Positions 51,459 through 61,027 of a stretch of DNA of 64,000 nucleotides are shown in pieces; positions within the stretch are counted from its first letter, which is position 1; every line of letters starts with the position of its first letter. Origin of the DNA: Desertivibrio insolitus (GTDB lineage Bacteria > Actinomycetota > Actinomycetes > Actinomycetales > Microbacteriaceae); assembly GCF_017355965.1 (NCBI RefSeq), contig NZ_JAFIQW010000003.1, positions 491,765-555,764 of the forward strand, given 5' to 3'. The notes beneath the pieces were generated by a model. That model ran no database searches, had not been told where the DNA came from, and worked only from the letters and a program-made list of their open reading frames with translations. A program made the position numbers and the translations under genes.

Positions 51459-51926
51459 ATGGGAACCGTCGTTCAGTTGGCCCGTGAAGACGCCGACGTC
51501 GCCGGCGTAGTGGAACGTCTCCGCCTCGCCGAGGCCCGGCTGCACCGGCGGCGCCAGACGATCTGCGGGCCGAGCGAGATCGACCGTGCCGCGGTCCGCT
51601 TCGTCTACCGGGCCTACGACCGGAACGAGCCGCTCACCGCGAAACAGCTCGGTCAGCTGCTCGACATCAGTTCGGCGGCGACGACCAGTCTGCTCGACCG
51701 GCTGTCGGGTGTGGGCCTGGTCACCCGCGCACCGCATCCCACCGATCGACGCGCGATCATGCTCACCCCGACGGACCGCCGGAAGGACCTCGACGCGATC
51801 GACCCCCTGTCGAAGCAGATCGCGGAGGCGGCCCGAGAGCTCGACCGCGAGCAGTCGCAGGCAGTACGCGCTTTCCTCGGTCGCGTCGTCGACCTCGTCG
51901 AGCGCGAGTGCCTGCGCGACGGGTAG
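51459..51926 (+). CDS. MarR-family transcriptional regulator
   Basis: A 155-residue winged-helix regulator, paralogous to 8929-9381 and 27255-27788. It reads LRLAEARLHRRRQTICGPSEIDRAAVRF, then LTAKQLGQLLDISSAATTSLLDRLSGVGLV and wing HPTDRRAIMLTP. TAGCTT ends 6 nt before the ATG. No neighbouring transporter or enzyme is an obvious target. Confidence 0.88.
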   Translation: MGTVVQLAREDADVAGVVERLRLAEARLHRRRQTICGPSEIDRAAVRFVYRAYDRNEPLTAKQLGQLLDISSAATTSLLDRLSGVGLVTRAPHPTDRRAIMLTPTDRRKDLDAIDPLSKQIAEAARELDREQSQAVRAFLGRVVDLVERECLRDG

Positions 51927-51947
51927 CGGCGCCGTCGATGGCGGTGC

Positions 51948-52796
51948 TCACGCGCGCAGCGCGGGCGTCCGCTCGGCGAGCGTCGACAGCAGACGCAGTT
52001 TCTCGGCGCTCTCGCTGCCCGGCGCCGCCGTGTAGACCATGAGCCAGTGCGACTGCTCGGGGTCCATCAGCCGCTGGCAGTTGAGTTCGAGCGTCCCGAC
52101 CTCCGGATGCACGAAGTGCTTCACCTCGCGCGGAACGAGGCCGACCTCGTGCTCCGCCCACAGCATCCGGAACTCCTCGCTGCGCTCGAGCAGCAGCTCG
52201 GCGAGCTCGGCGGCACGGGAGGTGGGCCCGCGCAGGGCGAGCACCTCGCGGAGCCCGGAGGTGTACAGGCGGCTCAGGAAGGCGTGCTGCTCGGGGGCGT
52301 AGAGCTCGCGCGCACCGGGGAGGGTGAACCACCGGTACCCGATGCTGCGCTCGGGTCCGGTGAAGCGAGTGGTGTCGCCCGTCAGGGCCCGCCCGAGGCT
52401 CGTCTGTTTCAGCGTCTCGCCGAGTTCGGTGACGATCTCGGCGGGCGTGTCCTCGAGCCGGTCGAGCACCCGGAGCAGGCCGGGGCCGATGTGCTCGCCC
52501 GTCACCCCGCGGGCCGGTGGCGTGTGTCCGGCGAGCCGGAAGAGGTGGTCGCGCTCCTCGCGCGACAGGTGCAGCCCCTGCGCGATCGCCGCGAGCATCG
52601 GTTCGGAGGGCTGCGGCCCACGTTCCTGCTCCAGTCGGGCGTAGTAGTCCGTCGACATGTGGCTCAGAACCGCGACCTCTTCGCGGCGCAGGCCGGAGGT
52701 GCGACGACGCTGCCCTCGCGGTAGGCCGACGTCCTCTGGCTGCAGGGACTCGCGCCTCGTGCGCAGGAACTCGGCAAGGCCGGTGCGGTCGATCAC
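51948..52796 (-). CDS. XRE-family regulator with MmyB-like ligand-binding domain
   Basis: A 282-residue regulator. The N-terminal HTH (about 5-85) contains RTSGLRREEVAVLSHMSTDYYARLEQERGPQPSE, the signature of this actinobacterial group. The remaining 190 residues form the MmyB-like PAS-type domain with FTLPGARELYAPEQ and ELNCQRLMDPEQSHWLMVYTA. GTG start with GGGGAAG upstream. It is divergent from the dehydrogenase at 52969, and regulators of this type usually control the adjacent divergent oxidoreductase. Confidence 0.9.
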   Translation of the reverse strand: MIDRTGLAEFLRTRRESLQPEDVGLPRGQRRRTSGLRREEVAVLSHMSTDYYARLEQERGPQPSEPMLAAIAQGLHLSREERDHLFRLAGHTPPARGVTGEHIGPGLLRVLDRLEDTPAEIVTELGETLKQTSLGRALTGDTTRFTGPERSIGYRWFTLPGARELYAPEQHAFLSRLYTSGLREVLALRGPTSRAAELAELLLERSEEFRMLWAEHEVGLVPREVKHFVHPEVGTLELNCQRLMDPEQSHWLMVYTAAPGSESAEKLRLLSTLAERTPALRA

Positions 52797-52968
52797 GGCT
52801 TCCCCCGTCTCGTAGGTGGGTCCTGTCTACCCTCCGAGCCGCCCGCGTAGCCACGGATCGTCGGTCCCCCCGTCGTTGGGAAGGAGCGCTCAACCGGGGA
52901 TCGGCGCGCCCTGGATGCCGTTCCGGCCCTCGGCGACGGTGGAGGTCCGACCGACCCAAGGAGCAACA

Positions 52969-53925
52969 ATGTCCCGTCATCCCATCGAACTGACCCTCCC
53001 GGACCTCACGGGACGTCGCGCCCTCGTCACCGGAGCGAGCGACGGAATGGGGCTCGGCATAGCCGCGCGCCTCGCCGCCGCCGGTGCCGAGGTCGTGATG
53101 CCCGTCCGCAATCGTGACAAAGGGGAGCGGGCAGTCGCCCGCATCCGGCAGAGCGTGCCCGGCGCCTCGCTCGCACTGCGTGACCTCGAGCTCTCCTCCC
53201 TGGCATCCGTCGCGGCGCTCGCCGACGGGCTGCTCCGGGAAGGCGCCCCGATCCACCTGCTGATCAACAACGCCGGCGTCATGGTGCCGCCGAGCCGGCA
53301 GACCACGGTCGACGGTTTCGAACTGCAGTTCGCCACCAATCACCTCGGCCACTTCGCGCTCGTCGCCCGCCTGCTCCCGCTGCTGAGCGCCGGCGGAGCC
53401 CGCGTCGTCTCGCAGGTGAGCGTCGCGGCCGCGCGGGGCTCGATCGACTGGGACGACCTCGGCGGGGAGCGTCGCTACGACGGCATGCGGGCCTACCGGC
53501 AGTCGAAGATCGCCTTCGGGTTGTTCGGGCTCGAGCTCGACCGCCGCAGCAAGGCCGAGGGCTGGGGCATCACGAGCAACCTCTCCCACCCGGGCGTCGC
53601 ACCGACGAGCCTGCTCTCGGCCCGCCCGGAGATCGGCCGAGCCGGCGACACTCCGCAGGTGAGGGTCATCCGGGCGCTCTCGGCCCGCGGCATCCTGCTC
53701 GGAACGGCAGAGACGGCCGGGTTGCCGGCGCTCCTCGCCGCGACGACGCCAGAGCCGGCCGGCGGGCGGCTCTTCGGCCCCGCGGGCCCGGGGCACCTCG
53801 GCGGCCGTCCGGCCGAGCAGCCGCTGTACCGGGCGCTTCGCGACGCCGCCGAGGGACGCCGGGTGTGGGAGGTGTCCGAGCGGCTCAGCGGCGTCACCGT
53901 GCCGACGTCACCCGTGCTCGACTGA
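52969..53925 (+). CDS. Short-chain dehydrogenase/reductase
   Basis: A 318-residue oxidoreductase. Cofactor loop TGASDGMG (21-28), NNAG (100-103), a catalytic Ser around 148-151, and Tyr176-x3-Lys180 in YRQSK. The longer C-terminal part ([21 protein letters not shown]) resembles the retinol-dehydrogenase-like or WW-oxidoreductase-like SDRs. AAGGAG precedes the ATG. It is the likely target of the divergent XRE regulator. Its last 18 bp overlap the end of the WYL gene on the other strand. Confidence 0.9.
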   Translation: MSRHPIELTLPDLTGRRALVTGASDGMGLGIAARLAAAGAEVVMPVRNRDKGERAVARIRQSVPGASLALRDLELSSLASVAALADGLLREGAPIHLLINNAGVMVPPSRQTTVDGFELQFATNHLGHFALVARLLPLLSAGGARVVSQVSVAAARGSIDWDDLGGERRYDGMRAYRQSKIAFGLFGLELDRRSKAEGWGITSNLSHPGVAPTSLLSARPEIGRAGDTPQVRVIRALSARGILLGTAETAGLPALLAATTPEPAGGRLFGPAGPGHLGGRPAEQPLYRALRDAAEGRRVWEVSERLSGVTVPTSPVLD

Positions 53926-54864
53926 GGCCGCCGCCGCTGCGGCCCGGTCGGAGAGCACCCGTGCCGCCTCCCTCAACGGCTCGGGCCCGACGACCGTGAA
54001 CGGAGCGTCGAAGCGGGCGACGGATGCCAGGACGCCGGCCCACGACCACGATCCGATCCGCACGCGGCAGGAGCCGTCCGGCAGTTCCTCGAGGTCGCCG
54101 TCGCCGAGGTAGGGCGCGACCTCCCGAGCGGGCAGGCCCAGCACCACCTCGCCGACGCAGGGCCAGCGGTCCTCGGTGTCGGAGCCCTTGAAGCGCGCGG
54201 CGAGGAACGTGGCCGCGTCGCCGGTCGGCAGCGCCCGCGGAGTGAACGGTGCCCCGACAGGCGATCGCGGTGACATCCGGTCGAGGCGGAAGGAACGCCA
54301 GTCGTGGCGCTCGAGGTCCCATGCGACGAGGTACCAGCGTCCCTCGCGCGCGACGATCGCGTGCGGCTCGACCCGGCGCGGGGAACCGGCAGCGCCGGCG
54401 TAGTCGAAGCGCAGCGTGCGTCGATCCCGCGTCGCCGTGCTCACCGCTTCGAGCACCGTCGCATCCACCGAGCCGAGCGCGACGGAGCCGGAGAAGCGGA
54501 TGCCGTCGATGCGGTGCCGGAGCCGCGACGGCATCACCTGGCGCACGGTCGCGAGCGCGCGCCCCGCCGCCTCCTCGAGGTCGACGCCGGTGGACGGCGC
54601 GGCCTGCAGAGCGACGGCGATCGCGACGGCCTGCTCGTCGTCGAACAGGAGCGGGGGCAGCTCCGAGCCGGCCGACAGGCGGTAGCCGCCGTCGGGGCCC
54701 TTCGTCGCGCCGATGCGGTAGCCCATCTCGCGCAGCCGCTCGACGTCCCGGCGCACCGTGCGGGGACTGACGCCCAGGCGGTCCGCGAGCTCCTGCCCTG
54801 GCCAGTCGCGGGTGAGTTGCAGCAGCGAAAGCAGCTCGAGCATCCGTGAGGTCGTTCCGGGCAC
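53908..54864 (-). CDS. WYL-domain transcriptional regulator
   Basis: A 318-residue regulator. The DeoR-like winged HTH ([35 protein letters not shown]) is followed by the WYL domain with [33 protein letters not shown], and a WCX dimerisation extension. GTG at 54864 is preferred; a TTG at 54882 is also possible. It is divergent from the VOC gene at 54962, a common arrangement in which the regulator controls the glyoxalase-like protein. Confidence 0.9.
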   Translation of the reverse strand: MPGTTSRMLELLSLLQLTRDWPGQELADRLGVSPRTVRRDVERLREMGYRIGATKGPDGGYRLSAGSELPPLLFDDEQAVAIAVALQAAPSTGVDLEEAAGRALATVRQVMPSRLRHRIDGIRFSGSVALGSVDATVLEAVSTATRDRRTLRFDYAGAAGSPRRVEPHAIVAREGRWYLVAWDLERHDWRSFRLDRMSPRSPVGAPFTPRALPTGDAATFLAARFKGSDTEDRWPCVGEVVLGLPAREVAPYLGDGDLEELPDGSCRVRIGSWSWAGVLASVARFDAPFTVVGPEPLREAARVLSDRAAAAAASVEHG

Positions 54865-54961
54865 GAGACGAGTCTGCGGCAAGAAGAGGACGAAAGCTGA
54901 CCGCTACCCCTGTCACGCTGGGCCGCGACGGCGATCGCCGCACGAGACGAAGGAAACCGGC

Positions 54962-55420
54962 ATGACCATCAAGACCACCACCCACCTCAACTTCCGCGGC
55001 ACGGCACGGCAGGCGCTCGAGTTCTACCAGCGTGTCTTCGGCGGGCGGCTCGTGCTCGCCACGTACGCCGACTTCGGCATGCCCGCCGAGGCGCCCGGCG
55101 CCGACCGCATCGTCTTCGGTCAGGTCGAGAGCGACGCCGGCTTCCGCGTGATGGCCTACGACGTGCCCGGCGCCGACGCGGAGCTGCCGCGTGCGACGAC
55201 GCGCCGGGAGAACGGCACGACCGTCACCGACGATCGCTTCTTCGTGTCGGTGCGCGCGACCTCGCTCGACGAGGTCGAGGGGTACTGGCAGAAGCTCGCC
55301 GATGGCGCGTCCGTGCTCGAGCCTCTCGCCGCCTCGGCGTGGACCCCGGGGTTCGGCATGCTGACCGACCGCTTCGGCGTGACGTGGGTGCTCGACGTCG
55401 AGGCGCCCTTCGCGGGCTGA
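54962..55420 (+). CDS. VOC-superfamily protein, PhnB-like
   Basis: A 152-residue protein. It starts TTTHLNFRGTARQALEFYQRVFGGRLVLATYADFG and ends MLTDRFGVTWVLDVE, the PhnB-type pattern, with longer middle strands than the 135-residue relative at 37254. GAAGGAAACC precedes the ATG. No metal ligand triad is complete, so a binding or resistance role is as likely as catalysis. Confidence 0.88.
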   Translation: MTIKTTTHLNFRGTARQALEFYQRVFGGRLVLATYADFGMPAEAPGADRIVFGQVESDAGFRVMAYDVPGADAELPRATTRRENGTTVTDDRFFVSVRATSLDEVEGYWQKLADGASVLEPLAASAWTPGFGMLTDRFGVTWVLDVEAPFAG

Positions 55421-55480
55421 TGCGACGCGGCGGCGGGCTCGACCCCGAGTCCGCCGCCGGGTCGCCCTAGCATCGGCCTC

Positions 55481-56371
55481 ATGCTCACCGGACTCAGCGC
55501 GTTCCCTCTCACCCCGCTGCGCGACGACGAGCTCGACGAGCACGCGTTCGCGTCGCTCATCGAGGATCTCGTGAACGCCGGGGTCGACTCGATCGGCGCG
55601 CTCGGGTCGACCGGGTCATACGCCTACCTCGACCGCACAGAACGGCGGCGCGTCGCACAACTCGCGGTGACGCACGCGGGGGAGGTGCCGGTCGTCGTCG
55701 GCATCGGGGCGACGCGCACCGCACACGTGCAGGCGCTCGCCGACGACGCGCAGGAGGCGGGTGCGAGCGCGGTGCTGCTCGCGCCCGTCTCCTATCAGCG
55801 GCTCACCGACGACGACGTGTTCGGGCTGTACGAGGACGTCACGGCGGGGCTGTCGGTGCCGCTCGTCGTGTACGACAACCCCGGCACCACGCACTTCCAG
55901 TTCAGCGATCAGCTCTACGCGGCCATCGCCGCGCTGCCGAACGTCGCGTCCATCAAGATCCCCGGCGTCCCTGCCGATCCGGATGCCGCCGCTGAGCGCA
56001 TCGCGACGATCCGCGCCGTCGTGCCCTCGACCGTCACGATCGGCGTCTCCGGCGACGCGATGGCCGCGACCGGGCTCTCCGCCGGCTGCGACGCCTGGTA
56101 CTCGGTCATCGCCGGCACCCTCCCGCACGCCGCCCGCACCATCGCCGATCCGGCGATCGCAGGAGACGCGGATGCCGCCCGTGCCGCGTCGGCGCGACTC
56201 CAGCCCCTGTGGGACCTCTTCCGCGAGCACGGCAGCCTGCGGGTGACCGCCGCGATCGCCGAGCAGCTGGGGCTCGTGACGCAGAACTGCCTCCCTCGGC
56301 CCATCCGCGGCCTCGACGCCCGAGCCCGCTCGACGGTGCGCTCGACCGTCGACGAATTGCGCCTGAGCTGA
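55481..56371 (+). CDS. Dihydrodipicolinate synthase/N-acetylneuraminate lyase family aldolase
   Basis: A 296-residue TIM-barrel class I aldolase. The Schiff-base lysine is Lys159 in ASIKIPG and the catalytic tyrosine is Tyr131 in VVYDNPG. The substrate loop reads GSTGSYAYL, where true DapA has GTTGE, so the substrate is probably not aspartate semialdehyde; a 2-keto acid aldolase or lyase is more likely. TAGCAT ends 7 nt before the ATG. It stands alone with its own terminator. Confidence 0.88.
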   Translation: MLTGLSAFPLTPLRDDELDEHAFASLIEDLVNAGVDSIGALGSTGSYAYLDRTERRRVAQLAVTHAGEVPVVVGIGATRTAHVQALADDAQEAGASAVLLAPVSYQRLTDDDVFGLYEDVTAGLSVPLVVYDNPGTTHFQFSDQLYAAIAALPNVASIKIPGVPADPDAAAERIATIRAVVPSTVTIGVSGDAMAATGLSAGCDAWYSVIAGTLPHAARTIADPAIAGDADAARAASARLQPLWDLFREHGSLRVTAAIAEQLGLVTQNCLPRPIRGLDARARSTVRSTVDELRLS

Positions 56372-56377
56372 CGCGTC

Positions 56378-56405
56378 GGCAAGGGGGTGCCGCCACCCCC
56401 TTGCC
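56378..56405 (+). terminator. Terminator after the aldolase gene
   Basis: A perfect 12-bp stem GGCAAGGGGGTG/CACCCCCTTGCC with a CCGC loop, 6 nt after the stop. No T-run. Confidence 0.75.
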
Positions 56406-56458
56406 ACTTCGCGGACAGCGGTCCAGGATGACGAGCAGCCGCCCATCTTTGGAAGCCG

Positions 56459-56872
56459 ATGACCCGCTACATCGCCGCCCTCGCCGTAGCAGCTGCCACT
56501 CTCGCTGCTCCCGGCTGCGCCGGCGCGACCTCCGCTGCCTGCATGAGCTGGGCGGACTACTCGGGCGAGCCAGACCTGCGCCGTGACGCACAGGCGATCG
56601 TGATCGTCGATCAGGTGATGGATGCCGGGCTCGCCCGGATCGGCGACGCCAACGCCGACGCGTACGACGTCGTCATCCGTTCCGTTGAGAAGGGTGACCT
56701 CGAGGTGGGGGAGACCATCAGGGTGGTCGCGACCGCCGACGGCTGCGGGCCCGAGCGGTACCCGGAGGGCGACCCCTTCGAGCGACTCGAGCCGCCCCTG
56801 CGCCTCTACCTGGTGCCCGAGGGCGACGTCTGGCGAACGCTCACTCCGCTCGACGGGGTCGAACCCGCCTGA
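56459..56872 (+). CDS. Exported protein, possible lipoprotein
   Basis: A 137-residue protein. The signal peptide (residues 1-19) ends LAAPGC, a poor lipobox, so either lipidation at Cys20 or ordinary cleavage after Ala is possible. The mature part has four further cysteines' worth of positions limited to Cys28 and Cys76-type sites and a beta-rich domain (AIVIVDQVMDAG, DVVIRSVEKGDLEVGETIRVV) resembling NTF2-free, TIMP-like OB folds. Function unknown. Confidence 0.65.
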   Translation: MTRYIAALAVAAATLAAPGCAGATSAACMSWADYSGEPDLRRDAQAIVIVDQVMDAGLARIGDANADAYDVVIRSVEKGDLEVGETIRVVATADGCGPERYPEGDPFERLEPPLRLYLVPEGDVWRTLTPLDGVEPA

Positions 56873-56984
56873 CCCGGGCCGCAGCGGTCACCCTGCGCAC
56901 TTGTCACCGGAATGCGCAGTGAGAGCTGCGCACCCCGGCAAGAGCTGCGCAGCTCGTGGTCAGCGAGGGGGCACGCACCGCGGC

Positions 56985-57824
56985 CTACAGCAGCGGCTGC
57001 ACGTTCTCGCCCCAGACATCCGCCCCGAGCTTGAGGATGAGCGCGAACACCACGACGAGGAACGCGATCCGGATGAATCGGCTGCCGCGTTCCACGGCCA
57101 TGCCCGCGCCGATGCGGCTGCCGAGCACGTTGGCGGCGGCGAGGATGAGGCCGAGCCCCCAGAACACCGAGCCGTGCGGGATGAAGAAGAGCAGTGCGCC
57201 GAGGTTGGTGGCGAAGTTCACGATCTTCGCCTTCGCGCTGGCCTGCAGGAAGTCGTAGCCGAGCGCCGTCACGAGCGCGATGACGAGGAAGGTGCCGGTG
57301 CCGGGGCCGAGCACGCCGTCGTAGACGCCGAGCAGGGCGCCGATCGCGACGGCGGTGCCGTAGTGCTTGGCGCCCTGATGCCGCAGCGCGAGTTCCGCGC
57401 CGAGCGTCGGCCGGGCGAGGGTGACGGCGGCGACCGCGACGAGGGCCACGACGATGATCGGCTTGAACGCCGCCGCGGGGATCGTCGCCGCGATGGACGC
57501 CCCGGCGAAGCTGCCGACGAGGGCGACGACCGCGATCGGGATCGCCGTGCGCAGGTCGGGCTTGGCCCGGGCGTAGTAGGTGAGGCTGCTCGCCCCGGTG
57601 CCGAAGATCGAGGCGAGCTTGTTGGTCGCGAGGGCCTGCACGGGCGTGATCCCGGGCACGAGCAGCAGCGCGGGCAGCTGCAGCAGCCCGCCGCCGCCGA
57701 CGACCGCGTCGACCCATCCGGCCGCGGCCGCGGCGAGGATCAGCAGGACGAGCAGTTCCAGCCGGAGGCCGTCGGGCACGAGCCCGTCGGGCAGCACGGC
57801 GGAGACATCCATCGCCTCAATCAT
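56985..57824 (-). CDS. TSUP-family transporter (TauE/SafE type)
   Basis: A 279-residue membrane protein with about eight helices arranged as two repeats. The signatures are WVDAVVGGGGLLQLPALLL in the first half and GVYDGVLGPGTGTFLVIALV in the second. TSUP proteins export or import sulfite, sulfoacetate or related anions. ATG at 57824 is chosen; a second ATG four codons later is also possible. The next upstream gene on this strand is the 397-residue membrane protein, 26 bp away. Confidence 0.9.
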   Translation of the reverse strand: MIEAMDVSAVLPDGLVPDGLRLELLVLLILAAAAAGWVDAVVGGGGLLQLPALLLVPGITPVQALATNKLASIFGTGASSLTYYARAKPDLRTAIPIAVVALVGSFAGASIAATIPAAAFKPIIVVALVAVAAVTLARPTLGAELALRHQGAKHYGTAVAIGALLGVYDGVLGPGTGTFLVIALVTALGYDFLQASAKAKIVNFATNLGALLFFIPHGSVFWGLGLILAAANVLGSRIGAGMAVERGSRFIRIAFLVVVFALILKLGADVWGENVQPLL

Positions 57825-57850
57825 CCCCGACCGGGAAGGCGCCGCCGCGG

Positions 57851-59044
57851 TCAGAGCAGTGCGGCGACCGTCTCCGCGATGCCGCGCAACCACTCGGCGG
57901 TGAGCCCGCGGTCGGCCGCGGTGAGCCAGGCGACCGCTCCCTGCAGCGCCGCGACGGCGACCAGGGGGACGGCCGTCGCGGGTCGGCGCGCGGCCGGCTG
58001 CAGCACGATCGCCGCGAGCGTCATCACGAGGAACGTCGTTCCGGCGGCCTCAATGGGCAGGACCCCGACGACGAACCCGCTGAGCACGCCGGCGAAGAGC
58101 AGCACGGCGGCGCCGATCGCGCGGGGCTGACGCCCGACCACGGCGGCGAGCAGCGAGCAGGCGAGGGATGCCGCGAGCAGCCAGCCCGTGGGGCTCCCCG
58201 AGAGGCCGAGCAGGGCTTGCCCTCTCGCCCCCGCGCCCTCGAGATCGACCACGTGCACCCACGCGAACGGGTCGCCCAGGAACACGATCGAGAGCAGCCC
58301 GACCGCCCCCAGCACCGACGCGGTGGGGAAGATCACGATGAGCGCGTTGGCGAAGCGCACCCCGCGCTCGCCGCGGCGAGCGAGCTCGAGGAACGTCGAC
58401 ATCGCGGCGGCGAGCACCGCGTAGACGACGCCGAGCGGCGACGAGAGCGTGGCGAGCAGCAGCAGCATCCCGGCGCGGAAGCCGGACTGGGTGTTGCGCC
58501 AGACCACGAAGCGGTGCAGGTGGGCGAGCGCGAGCCCGAAGAATGCGGTGCCGAGGAAGCCTTCGAGGTTCGTCGTGGCGTTGTAGAAGAACAGTGGATT
58601 CGCGGCAAGGGCGGCGAGCTGCACGACGATGAGCGGCAGCGGCATCCGGCGCTGCTTCAGCAACTGCACGAGCTCGGTGAGCACGATGCCGGCGGCGAAC
58701 GCGCCGATGAGCGCGAGCGCGACCGGCCCGCCGGGCGCGACCGCCGCGGCGACCAGCGTGGTGAGCGGCGGATAGAGGAGGCCGAGCCACGAGACATCCG
58801 CCCGGTCGAGCGGGATCTGGGCGACGCGCTCGAGCAGCGCGGCGTTCACGGTGCCGGTGGTGGCGGGGGAGGAGAGCATCGCGATCGCGAAGACCGGGGC
58901 CGCGAGCGCGAACCAGAGGGCGATGCGGCCGAGCGCGGTGCCCGGGAAGGCGGCGATCCTCGCGCGCTCCTCGACGACCTGTCGACGGGTGGGTGCGCCG
59001 AACCCCGGCGCGAGCTCAGCCGCTGACATGAGTGGTGAGGCCAT
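57851..59044 (-). CDS. Polytopic membrane protein next to a glycosyltransferase
   Basis: A 397-residue protein with about ten or eleven hydrophobic helices and few charged residues. The stretch YNATTNLEGFLGTAFFGLALAHLHRFVVW is the most distinctive part. There is no clear GT39/PMT or Wzx/Wzy motif, so the family is not recognised. It overlaps the glycosyltransferase gene by 29 bp (or 14 bp from the ATG at 59029). GGGAGAAG lies upstream of the first ATG. The overlap suggests a joint role in making or exporting a glycan. Confidence 0.75.
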   Translation of the reverse strand: MASPLMSAAELAPGFGAPTRRQVVEERARIAAFPGTALGRIALWFALAAPVFAIAMLSSPATTGTVNAALLERVAQIPLDRADVSWLGLLYPPLTTLVAAAVAPGGPVALALIGAFAAGIVLTELVQLLKQRRMPLPLIVVQLAALAANPLFFYNATTNLEGFLGTAFFGLALAHLHRFVVWRNTQSGFRAGMLLLLATLSSPLGVVYAVLAAAMSTFLELARRGERGVRFANALIVIFPTASVLGAVGLLSIVFLGDPFAWVHVVDLEGAGARGQALLGLSGSPTGWLLAASLACSLLAAVVGRQPRAIGAAVLLFAGVLSGFVVGVLPIEAAGTTFLVMTLAAIVLQPAARRPATAVPLVAVAALQGAVAWLTAADRGLTAEWLRGIAETVAALL

Positions 59045-61010
59045 GCTCGGTCTTCTCCCAGTAGTGCGGCTTCGTGATCAGCTGCCACAGCCCCTTGTAC
59101 GAGGCGATCGAGTGCAGCACCCAGTAGACGGGGTTGAGCAGTGACCAGAGCACGAGGTTGAACGAGCCGCGCTTGTAGGGGCCCATCATCGACAGGTAGA
59201 CCATGACCCCGTTGCCGATGCAGAAGTTGAAGAGGCAGATCCAGAGCAGCCAGACCGGGAAGAACGGCGCCAGCAGGCCGGCCGGGATGAACAGGGTCAC
59301 CGCCGTCACGACGTAGAACGGGATGACGCCGAGGAAGGTCAGCGGTGTGCCGGCGATCAGCAGCGCGAACGCGGCGAACCGCTTGACCCCGATCTCGCGG
59401 ATCAGCTGCAGCGGCGCCCTGGCATGCACGAGCGAGGTCTGCATGTAGCCCTTGATCCACCGGCTGCGCTGGCGGATGAAGTTGGGGATGGAGGTGTTCG
59501 CCTCCTCCATCGTCGTCGAGTCGATGACGCCGACGCGGTAGCCGAGGGCACTCGCGCGGATGCCGAGGTCGGCGTCCTCCGTGACGTTGTACGGGTCCCA
59601 GCCGCCGAGCTCGACGAGGGCGTCCGTGCGGAAGTGGTTGGAGGTGCCGCCGAGCGGGATCGGGAGGTCGAGCACGTCGAGCCCGGCGAGCATGTAGTCG
59701 AACCAGTAGCTGTACTCGAGCGTGAACATCCGCGTGAGCGGGTTCTCGGTGGCGTTGAAGTAGTTGAGCGCCGCCTGCACGCAGATCGTCTTCTCGCCCG
59801 AGCGCTGGAACGCGATGTACGCCTTCTTCAGCTGGTCGGGGTCGGGGGTGTCCTCGGCGTCGTAAATGACGAGGTACTCGCCGGAGGAGAAGTACAGGCC
59901 GACGTTGCATGCGCGCGGCTTCGTCTGCGGACTGCCCTTCGGAATCGTCACGACGTGGAAGTTCGGCGGCGGGTTCGCGCCCTCGATGGCCTCGCGGGTC
60001 TCGTGGTCCTCCTCCTCGATGAGGATCAGCACCTCGAGCTTCTCGGCGGGCCAGTCGATAGCGCCGAGGTTGCCGACGAGCTGCGCGACGATGTTGGCCT
60101 CGCGGAACACGGGCACGAGCACCGTGTACATCGGCAGCTCGCGTTCGTCGAGCGCGTCGATGTCGCGCCGCGAGATCCGCTCGACGACGTCGAAGCGGGC
60201 GCCCGTCATCGCGACGAGGAACTTGAACAGGGTGCCGGCGAGGAACACGAGGCTCGCCAGGGTGAGCAGTCCGATCACCGTGGGCACGGGCCAGACCACG
60301 AGCAGCACGAGGGCGAGGAAGGTGCCGAGGAGGAGGCCCGCCTTCTGGCTGCGGGAGAAGGTGGTGCGCGCGGAGATGCGCGGGTTCTGGCGGAACAGCT
60401 CGTTCGCCGCGTCATCCGCGATCTCGCCGCCGTAGACGCGCGAGACCGCCGTCTTGATCTCCCACGACGTCGCGACGGCGAACTCCACCGGAGCCTGCAG
60501 CGCCCCGCTGATCGCCGCCTCGCGTTCGGGCAGGGGCTCCCGCGCCGTGGCGACGAGCACGGCCCCGTTCGGCGTGTAGCCGACGGGCATCCAGCTCTCC
60601 TCGAGGTAGCGCTGGCCCCGGATGCGACGGATCAGCTCGCTGTCGAGCGACGCCTCCTGCAGGTCGATCGGTTCGAGGTCCCAGGCGAGGCCCATGACCC
60701 CCAGCAGCTCGGACGGGTCGACCATGCCGAGGCTGACGAGGATCTCGTCGATGTGCGACCCGGTGCGCTCCTTCACCGCACGCGCCATTTGCAGCTGCTC
60801 GGGCGTGATCAGGCCGGAGATGAGCAGCAGCTCGGCGTACGAGGCCGACTCCTCGAGCAGAGGCTCGGCGATCGGGAGGAACGCGGCGCTCGGCTCCTCG
60901 GTCGTGGGAGCCGACTCCTGAGGGAGTGTGCCGACAGCGGTGGGAATCATCGTCCCGATCTTCCGACCGGTGGATGCCTCGGGCCCAGTCCCAGTACGGG
61001 GTACAGCCAT
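59016..61010 (-). CDS. Membrane glycosyltransferase 2 with N-terminal MshEN-like domain (NfrB-like layout)
   Basis: A 664-residue processive-type synthase. Residues about 55-190 form an MshEN/GSPII_E_N-like domain (ELLLISGLITPEQLQMARAV, LVSLGMVDPSELLGVMG). Two membrane helices follow (about 224-268), then the GT2 catalytic domain with DAED (384-387), TED (477-479) and QRSRW (514-518), and three or more C-terminal helices. MshEN domains bind cyclic di-GMP, but the RLG residues of the standard motif are not seen here. The product is unknown. AGGGGGAC precedes the ATG. Confidence 0.88.
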   Translation of the reverse strand: MAVPRTGTGPEASTGRKIGTMIPTAVGTLPQESAPTTEEPSAAFLPIAEPLLEESASYAELLLISGLITPEQLQMARAVKERTGSHIDEILVSLGMVDPSELLGVMGLAWDLEPIDLQEASLDSELIRRIRGQRYLEESWMPVGYTPNGAVLVATAREPLPEREAAISGALQAPVEFAVATSWEIKTAVSRVYGGEIADDAANELFRQNPRISARTTFSRSQKAGLLLGTFLALVLLVVWPVPTVIGLLTLASLVFLAGTLFKFLVAMTGARFDVVERISRRDIDALDERELPMYTVLVPVFREANIVAQLVGNLGAIDWPAEKLEVLILIEEEDHETREAIEGANPPPNFHVVTIPKGSPQTKPRACNVGLYFSSGEYLVIYDAEDTPDPDQLKKAYIAFQRSGEKTICVQAALNYFNATENPLTRMFTLEYSYWFDYMLAGLDVLDLPIPLGGTSNHFRTDALVELGGWDPYNVTEDADLGIRASALGYRVGVIDSTTMEEANTSIPNFIRQRSRWIKGYMQTSLVHARAPLQLIREIGVKRFAAFALLIAGTPLTFLGVIPFYVVTAVTLFIPAGLLAPFFPVWLLWICLFNFCIGNGVMVYLSMMGPYKRGSFNLVLWSLLNPVYWVLHSIASYKGLWQLITKPHYWEKTEHGLTTHVSG

Positions 61011-61027
61011 GTCCCCCTAAATGAGGA

